Shown piece by piece: positions 5,649-12,148 of a stretch of 16,920 nt of DNA. The position numbers and the translations under genes were made by a program. The number at the start of each line of letters is the position of its first letter. Position 1 is the stretch's first letter. Location: NCBI GenBank assembly GCA_038330415.1, contig JBBQNZ010000095.1, forward strand, positions 1 to 16,920. The letters are read 5' to 3'. A model generated the notes under the pieces. It did no database searches, was not told where the DNA came from, and saw only the letters and a program-made list of their open reading frames with translations. Source of the DNA: Fodinibacter sp038330415 (lineage in GTDB: Bacteria; Actinomycetota; Actinomycetes; Actinomycetales; Dermatophilaceae).

Positions 5649-6097
5649 CGATAGACCGCAGCACTGACACCGCCGGGGCAGGCTCACCTGCCCCGGCGGT
5701 GTCGTCTGCGCCACCGGGTGCCAACGGTCCGGTCGGCGGCGACCGGCGGCCGGCATCCGTCGACGTCGTCGCCGCGGAGGCGCGCGTGGAGCTCGACCGG
5801 ATTCGCCGACGCTGGGCCGAACTGCCACTCGAGCAGGCCGAGGCCCGGATGCCGGTGCTGCGCCACCTCCTCGCCGACCTCGCCCCCCGCTCCTCCCGAC
5901 CTATTGCGGATCATCCACGTGCTGGGGTCGATTCAGGGCCGGCGGAGGTGCCTTTTCCGCATGATGTCGCGGTGCCCGACCTGGGGCCGGCCGTGGTCGT
6001 CGACCAGCTCACCGTGCTGGTCTGGGACGCCTACGCGAACGGGCGCGGTGACGGCATCCCCGCGTTGCTCACCGCCGCCCGACGCGAGCTGGGCTGA
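5645..6097 (+). CDS. Hypothetical protein with an irregular internal segment
   Basis: I do not recognise this family. The longest reading (150 residues) starts at a GTG overlapping the BI-1 stop, but that start would place the strong hairpin inside the coding region. A better structural start may be GTG 5786 (103 residues), which has GGAGG 5 nt upstream. The section DVVAAEARVELDRIRRRWAELPLEQAEARMPVLRHLLADL is helical and has normal GC-ending codons, as does the C terminus VVDQLTVLVWDAYANGRGDGIPALLTAARREL. Between them, about 5896-5970 uses unusual AT-ending codons (cct att gat cat cca cgt gct and so on) and begins with a match to the palindromic repeat. No signal peptide or membrane helix is seen. 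The gene lies between the terminator and the gntK promoter, so it is probably monocistronic. The reality of the 3' half is likely; the start is uncertain. Confidence 0.6.
   Translation: MTIDRSTDTAGAGSPAPAVSSAPPGANGPVGGDRRPASVDVVAAEARVELDRIRRRWAELPLEQAEARMPVLRHLLADLAPRSSRPIADHPRAGVDSGPAEVPFPHDVAVPDLGPAVVVDQLTVLVWDAYANGRGDGIPALLTAARRELG
5666..5703 (+). terminator. Strong hairpin terminator after the BI-1/YccA gene
   Basis: A perfect 17 bp inverted repeat with loop CTCA: left arm 5666-5682 (GACACCGCCGGGGCAGG), right arm 5687-5703. It begins 18 nt after the stop codon. No T-run follows, as is common for actinobacterial terminators. It overlaps the longest possible form of the following small gene. 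Confidence 0.8.
5897..5934. repeat. Possible degenerate or interrupted copy of the palindromic repeat inside a gene
   Basis: CGACCTATTG (5897-5906) is identical to the reverse complement of part of unit 1. GGTCGATTC (5926-5934) resembles the other half. Nineteen unrelated bases separate them where the intact unit has none. A chance match of the first 10-mer in so GC-rich a window is unlikely but not excluded. Confidence 0.35.
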
Positions 6098-6172
6098 CCG
6101 CCCGACGCCCTCACCGCCGACCACGGTGCGATCTGGCCTGCGCACAAGGGACCACGCGTCGGCCCGGGGGTC

Positions 6173-6178
6173 TACGTT
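6173..6178 (+). promoter_or_regulatory. -10 box of gntK, probable leaderless start
   Basis: TACGTT fits TANNNT and ends 6 nt before the gntK ATG at 6185. No ribosome-binding sequence fits between, so the mRNA probably begins at or next to the start codon. No clear -35 element. Confidence 0.45.
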
Positions 6179-6184
6179 GCGGGA

Positions 6185-6733
6185 ATGGCCGACAGTGATG
6201 TTCGACCGGGGGGCCCCGATCCTGACGTCGTGATCGTTATGGGGGTGTCCGGGTGCGGCAAGTCCACGGTGGCGAAGGGGCTGTCCACCGTGCTGGGGTG
6301 GGAGTTCGCCGAGGGCGACGCGTTCCACCCCGAGGCCAACGTCGAGAAGATGCGCAGCGGTAGCCCGCTCACCGACGAGGACCGCTGGCCGTGGCTCGGG
6401 GCCATCGGCGACTGGATCTCCGCCAAGGAGGCGCGCGGCGAGTCCGCGGTCGTCACCTGCTCGGCGTTGCGCCGCGTCTACCGCGACCTGCTGCGTGACG
6501 GGCGCCCGCACGTGCGCTTCCTGCACGTCACTGCCGAGTCCGACGTCATCCGTGACCGGATGGAGCACCGGGCGGGCCACTACATGCCCTCGTCGTTGCT
6601 GCAGAGCCAGCTGTCCACGCTCGAACAGCTCGAGGACGACGAGCCGGGTGTGACCATCACCAACGAGGGCAGTGCAGCACAGGTCCTCAACCGGGCGCTC
6701 GTCGCGCTCGGTCACCGAAAGGAGCACGCCTGA
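6185..6733 (+). CDS. gntK: Gluconokinase
   Basis: Phosphorylates D-gluconate to 6-phosphogluconate with ATP, feeding the pentose phosphate pathway. The 182-residue cytosolic P-loop kinase shows Walker A GVSGCGKST (residues 20-28). GWEFAEGDAFHPEANVEKMRSGSPLTDEDRWPWL follows, a near-diagnostic gluconokinase substrate-binding stretch. Next come TCSALRRVYRDLLR (about 95-108), VRFLHVTAESDVIRDRMEHRAGHYMPSSLLQSQLSTLE with the lid region, and a C-terminal VTITNEG. Length and motif order are normal for the family. The stop overlaps the permease start by 1 nt (TGATG), so kinase and transporter are co-translated. The first ~13 residues are an extra hydrophilic tag. A GntR-type repressor gene, often near such operons, is not in the window. 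Confidence 0.95.
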   Translation: MADSDVRPGGPDPDVVIVMGVSGCGKSTVAKGLSTVLGWEFAEGDAFHPEANVEKMRSGSPLTDEDRWPWLGAIGDWISAKEARGESAVVTCSALRRVYRDLLRDGRPHVRFLHVTAESDVIRDRMEHRAGHYMPSSLLQSQLSTLEQLEDDEPGVTITNEGSAAQVLNRALVALGHRKEHA

Positions 6734-8364
6734 TGTCCCTCACCGCTCTGATCGCTCTCCCCCTCGTCGACGAACCACCACCGGTCTACGCCGGCAACAC
6801 CCAACTGATCCTGGCCTGCGTGCTCGGCATCCTCGCCGTGGTCGTGCTCATCACCTGGGGCAAGGTGCACCCGTTCCTGGCCCTGATGCTGGGCTCGGCC
6901 GTGCTCGGTGTGATCGCCACGATGCCCCCGGGCGACACCGTCAAGAGCTTCGTCGCCGGGTTCGGTGCGACCGCAGGCGCGGTTGGAATCCTCATCGCGC
7001 TCGGCGCGATGGTCGGCAAGCTGCTCGAGGACTCCGGCGGGGCGAACCGGATCGTCGCGTCGATGGTCACCCGCGTCGGCCCAGGCGGCCTACCCTGGGT
7101 GATGGCGGCGATCGCGGCCATCCTCGGGCTGCCGCTGTTCTTCGAGGTGGGCGTCGTGCTCCTCGTGCCCGTGGTCATCCTCGTGGCGCAGCGCACCGGG
7201 GTCTCGCTGATGAAGGTCGGCATCCCCGCGCTGGCCGGCCTGTCGGTGCTGCACGGGCTCGTGCCCCCTCACCCCGGCCCGCTCACCGCCATCGGGCTGT
7301 TGAGCGCCGACCTCGGGCGCACCCTCATCTTCGGCATCCTCATCGCCATCCCCACGGTGATCGTGGCGGGGCCGATCCTGGCGCACTTCGTCGACCAGTG
7401 GGTGCCGAAGTCGGCCGACGACCTCAGCCTGTTCGGGGCGGCCTCGAAGGCCGGGACGCGGCCCCGGGGCGCGGGTCGTGCCGATGCGCGGGGCGTGGCG
7501 GAGGACCGCACCGAGGCCGGTGCCGGGGACGGTGGTGGCGTCGCGGTCGACACCCGGGACGACGGCGACGGGGACGCGCGGCCCCGCACCTCGAGGGACT
7601 CGGCGCTGACCGAGACCGGCCACCCGGGCGACGGTCGCCGGGGGGAGCCCGGCTTCGACTGGGCCGACGAGCCGCTCGCGCCCGGGCGCAAGCGAGTCGG
7701 CTTCGCGCCGGCGATCATCGGCATCACCCTGCCGGTCATGCTGATGCTGGTCGATGCGATCACCAAGCTCGTCGTCACGGACGAGCAGGCCGGCATCCGC
7801 ACAACGATGGACTTCATCGGCACCCCCATCGTCGCCCTGCTCATCGCCGTCATCTACTGCTACTTCGCGCTCGGCTTCGGCTCGGGCATGAGCCGCAACC
7901 AGGTGAGCGACTCGGTGGGGTCAGCACTGCCCGGCATCGCGAGCATCATCCTCATCGTCGCGGCCGGCGGTGGGTTCAAGCAGACCCTCATCGACGCCGG
8001 AGTCGGCAACGTCATCAAGGACTGGGCCGAGGGCGTCAGCATCTCGGTGCTCGTGCTGGGCTGGCTGGTCGCGGTGCTGATCCGCCTCGGCACCGGGTCG
8101 GCCACGGTCGCCACCATCACGGCGGCCGGCATCGTGGCCCCGCTGGCCCCGACCCTGACGCCCAACCACCTGGCGCTGCTCGTGCTCGCCATCGGCTGCG
8201 GGTCGCTGTTCTTCTCACACGTCAACGACGCCGGGTTCTGGCTGGTGAAGGAGTACTTCGGCCTGACCGTGGGCGAGACGATCAAGTCGTGGTCGGTGAT
8301 GGAGACCGTGATCTCGGTGTTCGGCTTCGCCCTGGTGATGCTGGTGAGCGTGGTCGTCACCTAG
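6733..8364 (+). CDS. gntP: GntP-family gluconate:H+ symporter with a long cytoplasmic-type insertion
   Basis: Imports gluconate for the kinase encoded just upstream. GntP motifs: ITWGKVHPFLALMLGSAVLG, FGATAGAVGILIALGAMVGKLLEDSGGANRI, the LPLFFEVGVVLLVPVV helix and VLHGLVPPHPGPL. Further on come AAGGGFKQTLIDAGVG, RLGTGSATVATITAAGIVAPL and FFSHVNDAGFWLVKEYFGLT near the C terminus. Many hydrophobic helices (about 12-14) are visible. At 543 residues it is about 90 longer than usual GntP proteins (~440-460). The excess is a hydrophilic, Gly/Asp/Arg/Ala-rich segment at about residues 227-320, between helices in the middle of the protein. Its codon use is similar to the rest of the gene and it keeps the frame. 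Start ATG overlaps the gntK stop by 1 nt. Confidence 0.95.
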   Translation: MSLTALIALPLVDEPPPVYAGNTQLILACVLGILAVVVLITWGKVHPFLALMLGSAVLGVIATMPPGDTVKSFVAGFGATAGAVGILIALGAMVGKLLEDSGGANRIVASMVTRVGPGGLPWVMAAIAAILGLPLFFEVGVVLLVPVVILVAQRTGVSLMKVGIPALAGLSVLHGLVPPHPGPLTAIGLLSADLGRTLIFGILIAIPTVIVAGPILAHFVDQWVPKSADDLSLFGAASKAGTRPRGAGRADARGVAEDRTEAGAGDGGGVAVDTRDDGDGDARPRTSRDSALTETGHPGDGRRGEPGFDWADEPLAPGRKRVGFAPAIIGITLPVMLMLVDAITKLVVTDEQAGIRTTMDFIGTPIVALLIAVIYCYFALGFGSGMSRNQVSDSVGSALPGIASIILIVAAGGGFKQTLIDAGVGNVIKDWAEGVSISVLVLGWLVAVLIRLGTGSATVATITAAGIVAPLAPTLTPNHLALLVLAIGCGSLFFSHVNDAGFWLVKEYFGLTVGETIKSWSVMETVISVFGFALVMLVSVVVT

Positions 8365-8403
8365 TGTGCCCCACGAAGTCGGGAAGAGCGGGGAAGCCGA
8401 GGG

Positions 8404-9627
8404 TCAGCTGAGCCGCTCGACGACGATCGCCATGCCCTGGCCACCGCCGACGCACATCGTCTCGAGGCCGAACTGGCCGTCGCGCGACTGCAGCCCGTTG
8501 ATCAGCGTGGTCATGATGCGGGTGCCGGTCGACCCGAACGGGTGCCCGAGCGCGATCGCGCCACCGTTGACGTTGAGCTTGTCGAGGTCCATGCCGAGGT
8601 CGTCGGCGCTGGGCAGCACCTGCGCCGCGAACGCCTCGTTGATCTCATAGAGGTCGATGTCGCCGATCGACAGCCCGGCCCGCGACAGCGCCTGCTTCGA
8701 CGCCTCCACCGGTCCCAGGCCCATGATCTCGGGCGAGAGCCCGGAGACGCCGGTCGACACGATGCGCGCCAGCGGCGTGAGGCCGAGGTGCTGGGCCCGC
8801 TCGTCGCTCATCACGACCACCCCGGAGGCGCCGTCGTTGAGCGGGCAGCAGTTGCCGGCGGTGACGGTGCCATCCTCGCGGAACACAGGTTTGAGCCCCT
8901 GCACCGCCTCCAGCGTCACCCCGGCCCGCGGGCCGTCGTCGCGCGAGACGACGCTGCCGTCGGCCAGCGTCACCGGCAGGATCTCGCGGGCGAAGAACCC
9001 GTCGGCGATCGCCTTCTCCGCGCGGTTCTGGCTGGCGACGCCCCACTCGTCCTGGCGCTGGCGCGAGACGCCGCGCGAGGTCGCCACGTTCTCGGCGGTC
9101 TGCCCCATGGAGAGGTAGACGTCGGGGAGCAGGCCGTCCTCGCGGGGGTCGGTCCACATCGCGTTGGTGCGCGCGATCTCGGTACTGCGCGCGGCGGCAT
9201 CCGCGAACCTGGGGTTCTGGGCCTCGGCGTCACTGCCGCCGGCCCCGGCGAAGCTGGTGTACTGCGAGACGCACTCGACGCCGCCGACGAGGAAGGTGTC
9301 GCCCTCGCCCGCCTTGATCGCGTGGAACGCCATCCGCATGGTCTGGGTCGAGCTGGCGCAGAACCGGTTCACGGTGGCGGCGGGCAGGTGGTCCATGCCG
9401 GCGAGCACCGCGACGACCCGCGCCAGGTTTGAGCCGTGTGCCCCGCTGGGGTCGGCGCACCCCCAGTAGAGGTCGTCGATGGTCTCGGGGTCGAGCCCCG
9501 GCAGCTTCTCGAGCAGGCCGCGCACCACCTGCTCCGACAGGTCGTCCGGCCGTAGGTCCTTCAGCGACCCCTTGAACGCGCGGCCGATGGGGGTGCGGGC
9601 GGTGGCGACGATGACGGCTTCGGTCAC
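8404..9627 (-). CDS. fadA: Acetyl-CoA C-acyltransferase (thiolase)
   Basis: Cleaves 3-ketoacyl-CoA with CoA to acetyl-CoA and a shortened acyl-CoA (last step of beta-oxidation), or the reverse condensation. The 407-residue thiolase I/II-family protein has the nucleophile cysteine in VNRFCASSTQT (Cys90), EINEAFAAQVL, and the two C-terminal catalytic motifs GGAIALGHPFGSTGTR (His362) and MCVGGGQGMA (Cys392). The catalytic set is complete. Two further possible starts exist upstream, but GTG at 9627 (complement) gives the normal N terminus (TEAVIVATARTPIGRAFKG). It has GAGGAG 5 nt before it. The gene converges on gntP (39 nt gap with no obvious terminator) and is divergent from ridA. Substrate range cannot be told from sequence; fadA is a provisional symbol. 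Operator-like palindromes lie upstream. Confidence 0.95.
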   Translation of the reverse strand: MTEAVIVATARTPIGRAFKGSLKDLRPDDLSEQVVRGLLEKLPGLDPETIDDLYWGCADPSGAHGSNLARVVAVLAGMDHLPAATVNRFCASSTQTMRMAFHAIKAGEGDTFLVGGVECVSQYTSFAGAGGSDAEAQNPRFADAAARSTEIARTNAMWTDPREDGLLPDVYLSMGQTAENVATSRGVSRQRQDEWGVASQNRAEKAIADGFFAREILPVTLADGSVVSRDDGPRAGVTLEAVQGLKPVFREDGTVTAGNCCPLNDGASGVVVMSDERAQHLGLTPLARIVSTGVSGLSPEIMGLGPVEASKQALSRAGLSIGDIDLYEINEAFAAQVLPSADDLGMDLDKLNVNGGAIALGHPFGSTGTRIMTTLINGLQSRDGQFGLETMCVGGGQGMAIVVERLS

Positions 9628-9661
9628 GGGGGCTCCTCGGGTGGGACGCCGTGCCAGGGTG

Positions 9662-9708
9662 CACGACGTCGTGACGACCACTAAGCGCTCGCTCAGTGCA
9701 GGGTCCAA
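9662..9708 (-). promoter_or_regulatory. Thiolase promoter with operator-like palindromes
   Basis: Reading on the minus strand: -35-like TTGGAC (9703-9708), 17 nt spacer, -10-like CTTAGT (9680-9685). An 18 bp imperfect palindrome ACTnAGCGnnCGCTnAGT (9680-9697, 14 of 18 symmetric positions) fills the spacer and overlaps the -10. A second, perfect palindrome CACGACGTCGTG lies at 9662-9673. The first has the length and symmetry of TetR-family operators, which commonly control fatty-acid degradation genes in actinobacteria. The cognate regulator is not in the window. Confidence 0.5.
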
Positions 9709-9785
9709 GGGTATGCCGGGTCGCCGCCGGGTGTGGTGTGGCCTCAGTCTCGCACCTGGGGCTGCCACGGCGGCCGGTGATCCGA

Positions 9786-9791
9786 CAGGAT
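9786..9791 (+). promoter_or_regulatory. Possible -10 box of the RidA gene
   Basis: CAGGAT ends 6 nt before the ATG at 9798, within GACAGGATGA, a string also found at the same distance before the cystathionine beta-synthase gene. It could instead be read as a purine-rich ribosome site (GGATGAGG), so the call is tentative. Confidence 0.3.
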
Positions 9792-9797
9792 GAGGTC

Positions 9798-10193
9798 ATG
9801 GACACCACGCGCAGCCTCGCATCGTCAGGGTCGCCGTACGAAGGCAGCGTGGGGTTCTCCCGCGCCGTCCGCGTCGGCCAGCACATCGCCGTCTCGGGCA
9901 CCGCGCCGATCAACGCCGACGGGCACGTCAGCGTCGACCCCGCATCCCAGGCGCGCCGGTGCTGGGAGATCGCCCTCGCCGCCCTGAGCGAGCTCGGCGG
10001 GAGTCCCAAGGACGTCCTCCGCACCCGTCACTACATCACCGACGGTGACGCCGAGCTCGTCGACGCCGTCTCGTCGGTGCACGGCGAGATCTTCGGCGAG
10101 ATCCGCCCCGCGAGCACGATGGTCGTCGTCGCCGGGCTGGTCGACCCCCGCTGGAAGGTCGAGGTCGAGCTCGAGGCCATCGTCGCCGTGTAG
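9798..10193 (+). CDS. RidA/YjgF-family protein (reactive imine deaminase-like)
   Basis: Small cytosolic trimeric-type protein of 131 residues. RidA proteins hydrolyse reactive enamine/imine intermediates from PLP enzymes; other Rid subfamilies have different roles. Features: N-terminal YEGSVGFSRAVRVGQHIAVSGTAP (about residues 14-37), QARRCWEIALAALSELGGSPKDVLRTRHYITD (about 51-82), then IRPASTMVVVAGLVDPRWKVEVELEAIV. The last holds Arg103, in the place of the substrate-carboxylate arginine of RidA, and the conserved glutamates. An in-frame ATG at 9696 exists, but the one at 9798 gives the normal N terminus. The subfamily is uncertain: the ~3-residue longer loop between Arg103 and the Glu pair differs from E. 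coli RidA, so I give no symbol. Divergent from the thiolase gene. Confidence 0.9.
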   Translation: MDTTRSLASSGSPYEGSVGFSRAVRVGQHIAVSGTAPINADGHVSVDPASQARRCWEIALAALSELGGSPKDVLRTRHYITDGDAELVDAVSSVHGEIFGEIRPASTMVVVAGLVDPRWKVEVELEAIVAV

Positions 10194-10304
10194 CCCGGCT
10201 CTCAGCCCGGTGCGGAGGGTGGAACCAGGTCTCTGGGCATGGAGACGACGAGTTCACCGACACCTGACGCAGGCATCCTGACCACATCCCCATCCCGGGT
10301 GACT

Positions 10305-10310
10305 TAGGCT
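10305..10310 (+). promoter_or_regulatory. -10 box of the phosphatase gene, probable leaderless start
   Basis: TAGGCT fits TANNNT well and ends 8 nt before the ATG at 10319. Only ACGGCGGG lies between, too close for a normal leader. The rest of the 10194-10318 gap shows no other feature. Confidence 0.5.
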
Positions 10311-10318
10311 ACGGCGGG

Positions 10319-10939
10319 ATGGACGCCCGCCCCCGCACCCCCGACACCGGAGTGGTCCGCCTCCTGACCGTGTGCACCGGCAACATCTGCCGGTCGCCGT
10401 ACGCTGCAGCGGTGTTGCGCGAGGGGCTGGGGAACGCGCGGCCCGGCGCCTTCACGGTGAGCAGTGCTGGGACGCACGCGCTGGTCGGACGGCCCATCGA
10501 TGAGGGCTCGGCGCGCCAGCTGGCTGGCAAGGGCCTCTCCGACGACGCGTTCCGGGCCGCCTCGATTACGTCGCGGATGCTGCGGGAACAGTCGGTGGTG
10601 CTCGTGATGTCCACCGAGCACATGGGGTACGTCGTCGCCCAGGCTCCGGCCGTAGAAGGGCGCACCTTCACGATCCGTGAGTTCGGGGACGCGCTCGACG
10701 AGATCGGTGCCCGGAACGACTGGCGGTGGATTCTCGAGGAGGCGGGTGCCGACGACGTCGTGTCACGATGGCGCGTTCTACCCGCCCTGGTCGCGGAGCA
10801 CCGCAGACGCATCCGGCGTCGCCAACGGGACGTGGCCGACCCGTACTCCCGTGGCGAGCGGGCCTTCGAACGAATGAGCCGCGAGGTGGACACCGCCGTC
10901 AGCTCGATCGTGACGTGGGAGGGGCAGTTCCCGCGCTGA
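10319..10939 (+). CDS. Low-molecular-weight protein tyrosine phosphatase
   Basis: Dephosphorylates phosphotyrosine (or phosphoarginine in some relatives) in the cytosol. The P-loop C-x5-R-S motif is CTGNICRSP (Cys19, Arg25), followed by SSAGTHALVGRPIDEGSARQLAGKGL, the typical second segment. The general acid is in DVADPYSRG (Asp174). Thus the catalytic set is intact. At 206 residues it is longer than common LMW-PTPs (~150-165). The extra length is in the middle, about residues 120-165, a helical Arg/Glu-rich region (NDWRWILEEAGADDVVSRWRVLPALVAEHRRR). Longer forms of this kind occur in actinobacteria. No exopolysaccharide or kinase gene is next to it, so its target is unknown. It converges on the SGNH hydrolase gene 25 nt away. 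Confidence 0.92.
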   Translation: MDARPRTPDTGVVRLLTVCTGNICRSPYAAAVLREGLGNARPGAFTVSSAGTHALVGRPIDEGSARQLAGKGLSDDAFRAASITSRMLREQSVVLVMSTEHMGYVVAQAPAVEGRTFTIREFGDALDEIGARNDWRWILEEAGADDVVSRWRVLPALVAEHRRRIRRRQRDVADPYSRGERAFERMSREVDTAVSSIVTWEGQFPR

Positions 10940-10964
10940 GCGACTCGAAGGCGACGGGCGTGGC

Positions 10965-12035
10965 TCAGGCCGGGGCCGCAGGCTCCGCGTCGTCGCGGCT
11001 CGCCGGGTCACTCGCGGTCGCGACCGGGGTGTCCTGCGCCGGTGGCACGTCGTCGCGCCGTCGCCGCAGGGCGACCGCCCAGCGCCCACGCGGCCCACGG
11101 GCCTGGCCGGCGATCTCGGTCGGCGCCACCTCGGTGCCCGGTTCCTTGACCGCGTGGCCCGCCGCCACCGCGACCGGCCCGACGCCCTCGCCGCGGCGTG
11201 GCTCGGGGGCCCGGTCGGTGGTGTCCGCCCCCCACACGCCCAGTGCGGCGCACACGCTCGGGAGCAGCGCCGCGGCCGCCCGGGCGTAGCCGGCCGCCGA
11301 CGGGTGGAAGCGGTCCTTGCTGAACATCTCGTGCGGTGACTCCGCGAAGTCGGGCCCGATCAGGTCACCGAGCGACACGGTGCGGCCGCCGGCCTCCACG
11401 ACGGCGACGGTCTGGGCCGCCGCGAGGTCACGGGACCAGCGCTTCATCAGCGATCGCAGCGGCTGGCGGATCGGCTGGATGGTGCCGAGGTCGGGGCAGG
11501 TGCCGACGACCACCTCGGATCCCAGCGCGCGGATCCGCCGCACGGTCTGCTCGAGCTGGCGCACCGACGCGCTGCGCTCGATCCGGTGCGTCACGTCGTT
11601 GGCGCCGACCATGATCATCACGACGTCGGGGTGCAGCACGTCTTCGAGGGCGTTGGCCAGCTGGCGCTCCAGGTCGCTGGACTCGGCGCCGACCACGGCC
11701 CGGTTGGTCAGCCGCACCCGACGCCCGGTGAGCGCCGCAATGCCGCTGGCCACGATGGCGCCGACCGTCTCGTGTGGCGCCTCGGCCCCCATCCCGGCCG
11801 CCGAGCTGTCGCCGAGCACGACGATGTCGTAGGGCTCGCCGCGACCCGCGCCGTAGGTGCCGTTGTCGTCGGGGGAGTCGTCGAACGCGGCGCCGATGAC
11901 CCGTCGCGCCAGCGCGGCCTCGGCCTGGATGACCCCCCAGCCGGCAGCGCCCAGGGCGGCACCGAGCGCCGCGACCCCACCACCGCCGTACGCCGCCGTG
12001 GCCGCGATCTTGCGGGCTCGCCGTGCCCGTCCCAT
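10965..12035 (-). CDS. SGNH/GDSL-family hydrolase, membrane-anchored
   Basis: Predicted extracytoplasmic esterase/lipase-type hydrolase of 356 residues. A basic N terminus (MGRARRARK) and hydrophobic stretch at about residues 11-35 look like an uncleaved signal anchor. SGNH blocks are complete: block I VVLGDSSAAGMG with nucleophile Ser77, the glycine block NRAVVGAESSDL, block III VGANDVTHR with Asn146, and block V KDRFHPSAAGYARAA with Asp241 and His244. The C-terminal ~90 residues (after about 265) are Pro/Ala/Asp/Arg-rich and probably disordered. The natural substrate is unknown. Similar SGNH proteins lie close to cystathionine beta-synthase genes in other actinobacteria, M. tuberculosis Rv1075c being one (from memory); here two genes intervene. 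Confidence 0.9.
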   Translation of the reverse strand: MGRARRARKIAATAAYGGGGVAALGAALGAAGWGVIQAEAALARRVIGAAFDDSPDDNGTYGAGRGEPYDIVVLGDSSAAGMGAEAPHETVGAIVASGIAALTGRRVRLTNRAVVGAESSDLERQLANALEDVLHPDVVMIMVGANDVTHRIERSASVRQLEQTVRRIRALGSEVVVGTCPDLGTIQPIRQPLRSLMKRWSRDLAAAQTVAVVEAGGRTVSLGDLIGPDFAESPHEMFSKDRFHPSAAGYARAAAALLPSVCAALGVWGADTTDRAPEPRRGEGVGPVAVAAGHAVKEPGTEVAPTEIAGQARGPRGRWAVALRRRRDDVPPAQDTPVATASDPASRDDAEPAAPA

Positions 12036-12082
12036 CAGCGTCCGTCCTTCCCTCGGTCTCGCCAGGCGTCGCCCGGTCTCCC

Positions 12083-12088
12083 ACCGTA
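12083..12088 (-). promoter_or_regulatory. Possible -10 box of the SGNH hydrolase gene
   Basis: On the minus strand TACGGT lies 47 nt upstream of the ATG, leaving a leader with a purine-rich GAGGGAAGGA stretch. The same hexamer occurs on the plus strand at 12136-12141, facing away. Confidence 0.35.
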
Positions 12089-12135
12089 ACGCGCACCGGT
12101 GCCCCCGCTCACCGCCCGCCGGCCCCGTCCCGGCA

Positions 12136-12141
12136 TACGGT
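12136..12141 (+). promoter_or_regulatory. -10 box of the thioesterase gene, probable leaderless start
   Basis: TACGGT fits TANNNT and ends 7 nt before the GTG at 12149. No ribosome-binding sequence fits in between. Confidence 0.45.
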
Positions 12142-12148
12142 GGTCGGC

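Noticed and set aside
4722..5828. Minus-strand open frame of 368 codons opposite the BI-1 gene
   Set aside because: Highly charged Glu/Asp/Arg-rich composition produced by reading a membrane-protein gene backwards; no start context or motifs.
8542..9432. Plus-strand open frame of 296 codons opposite the thiolase
   Set aside because: It mirrors the thiolase frame. The thiolase has all catalytic motifs, and this frame has none.
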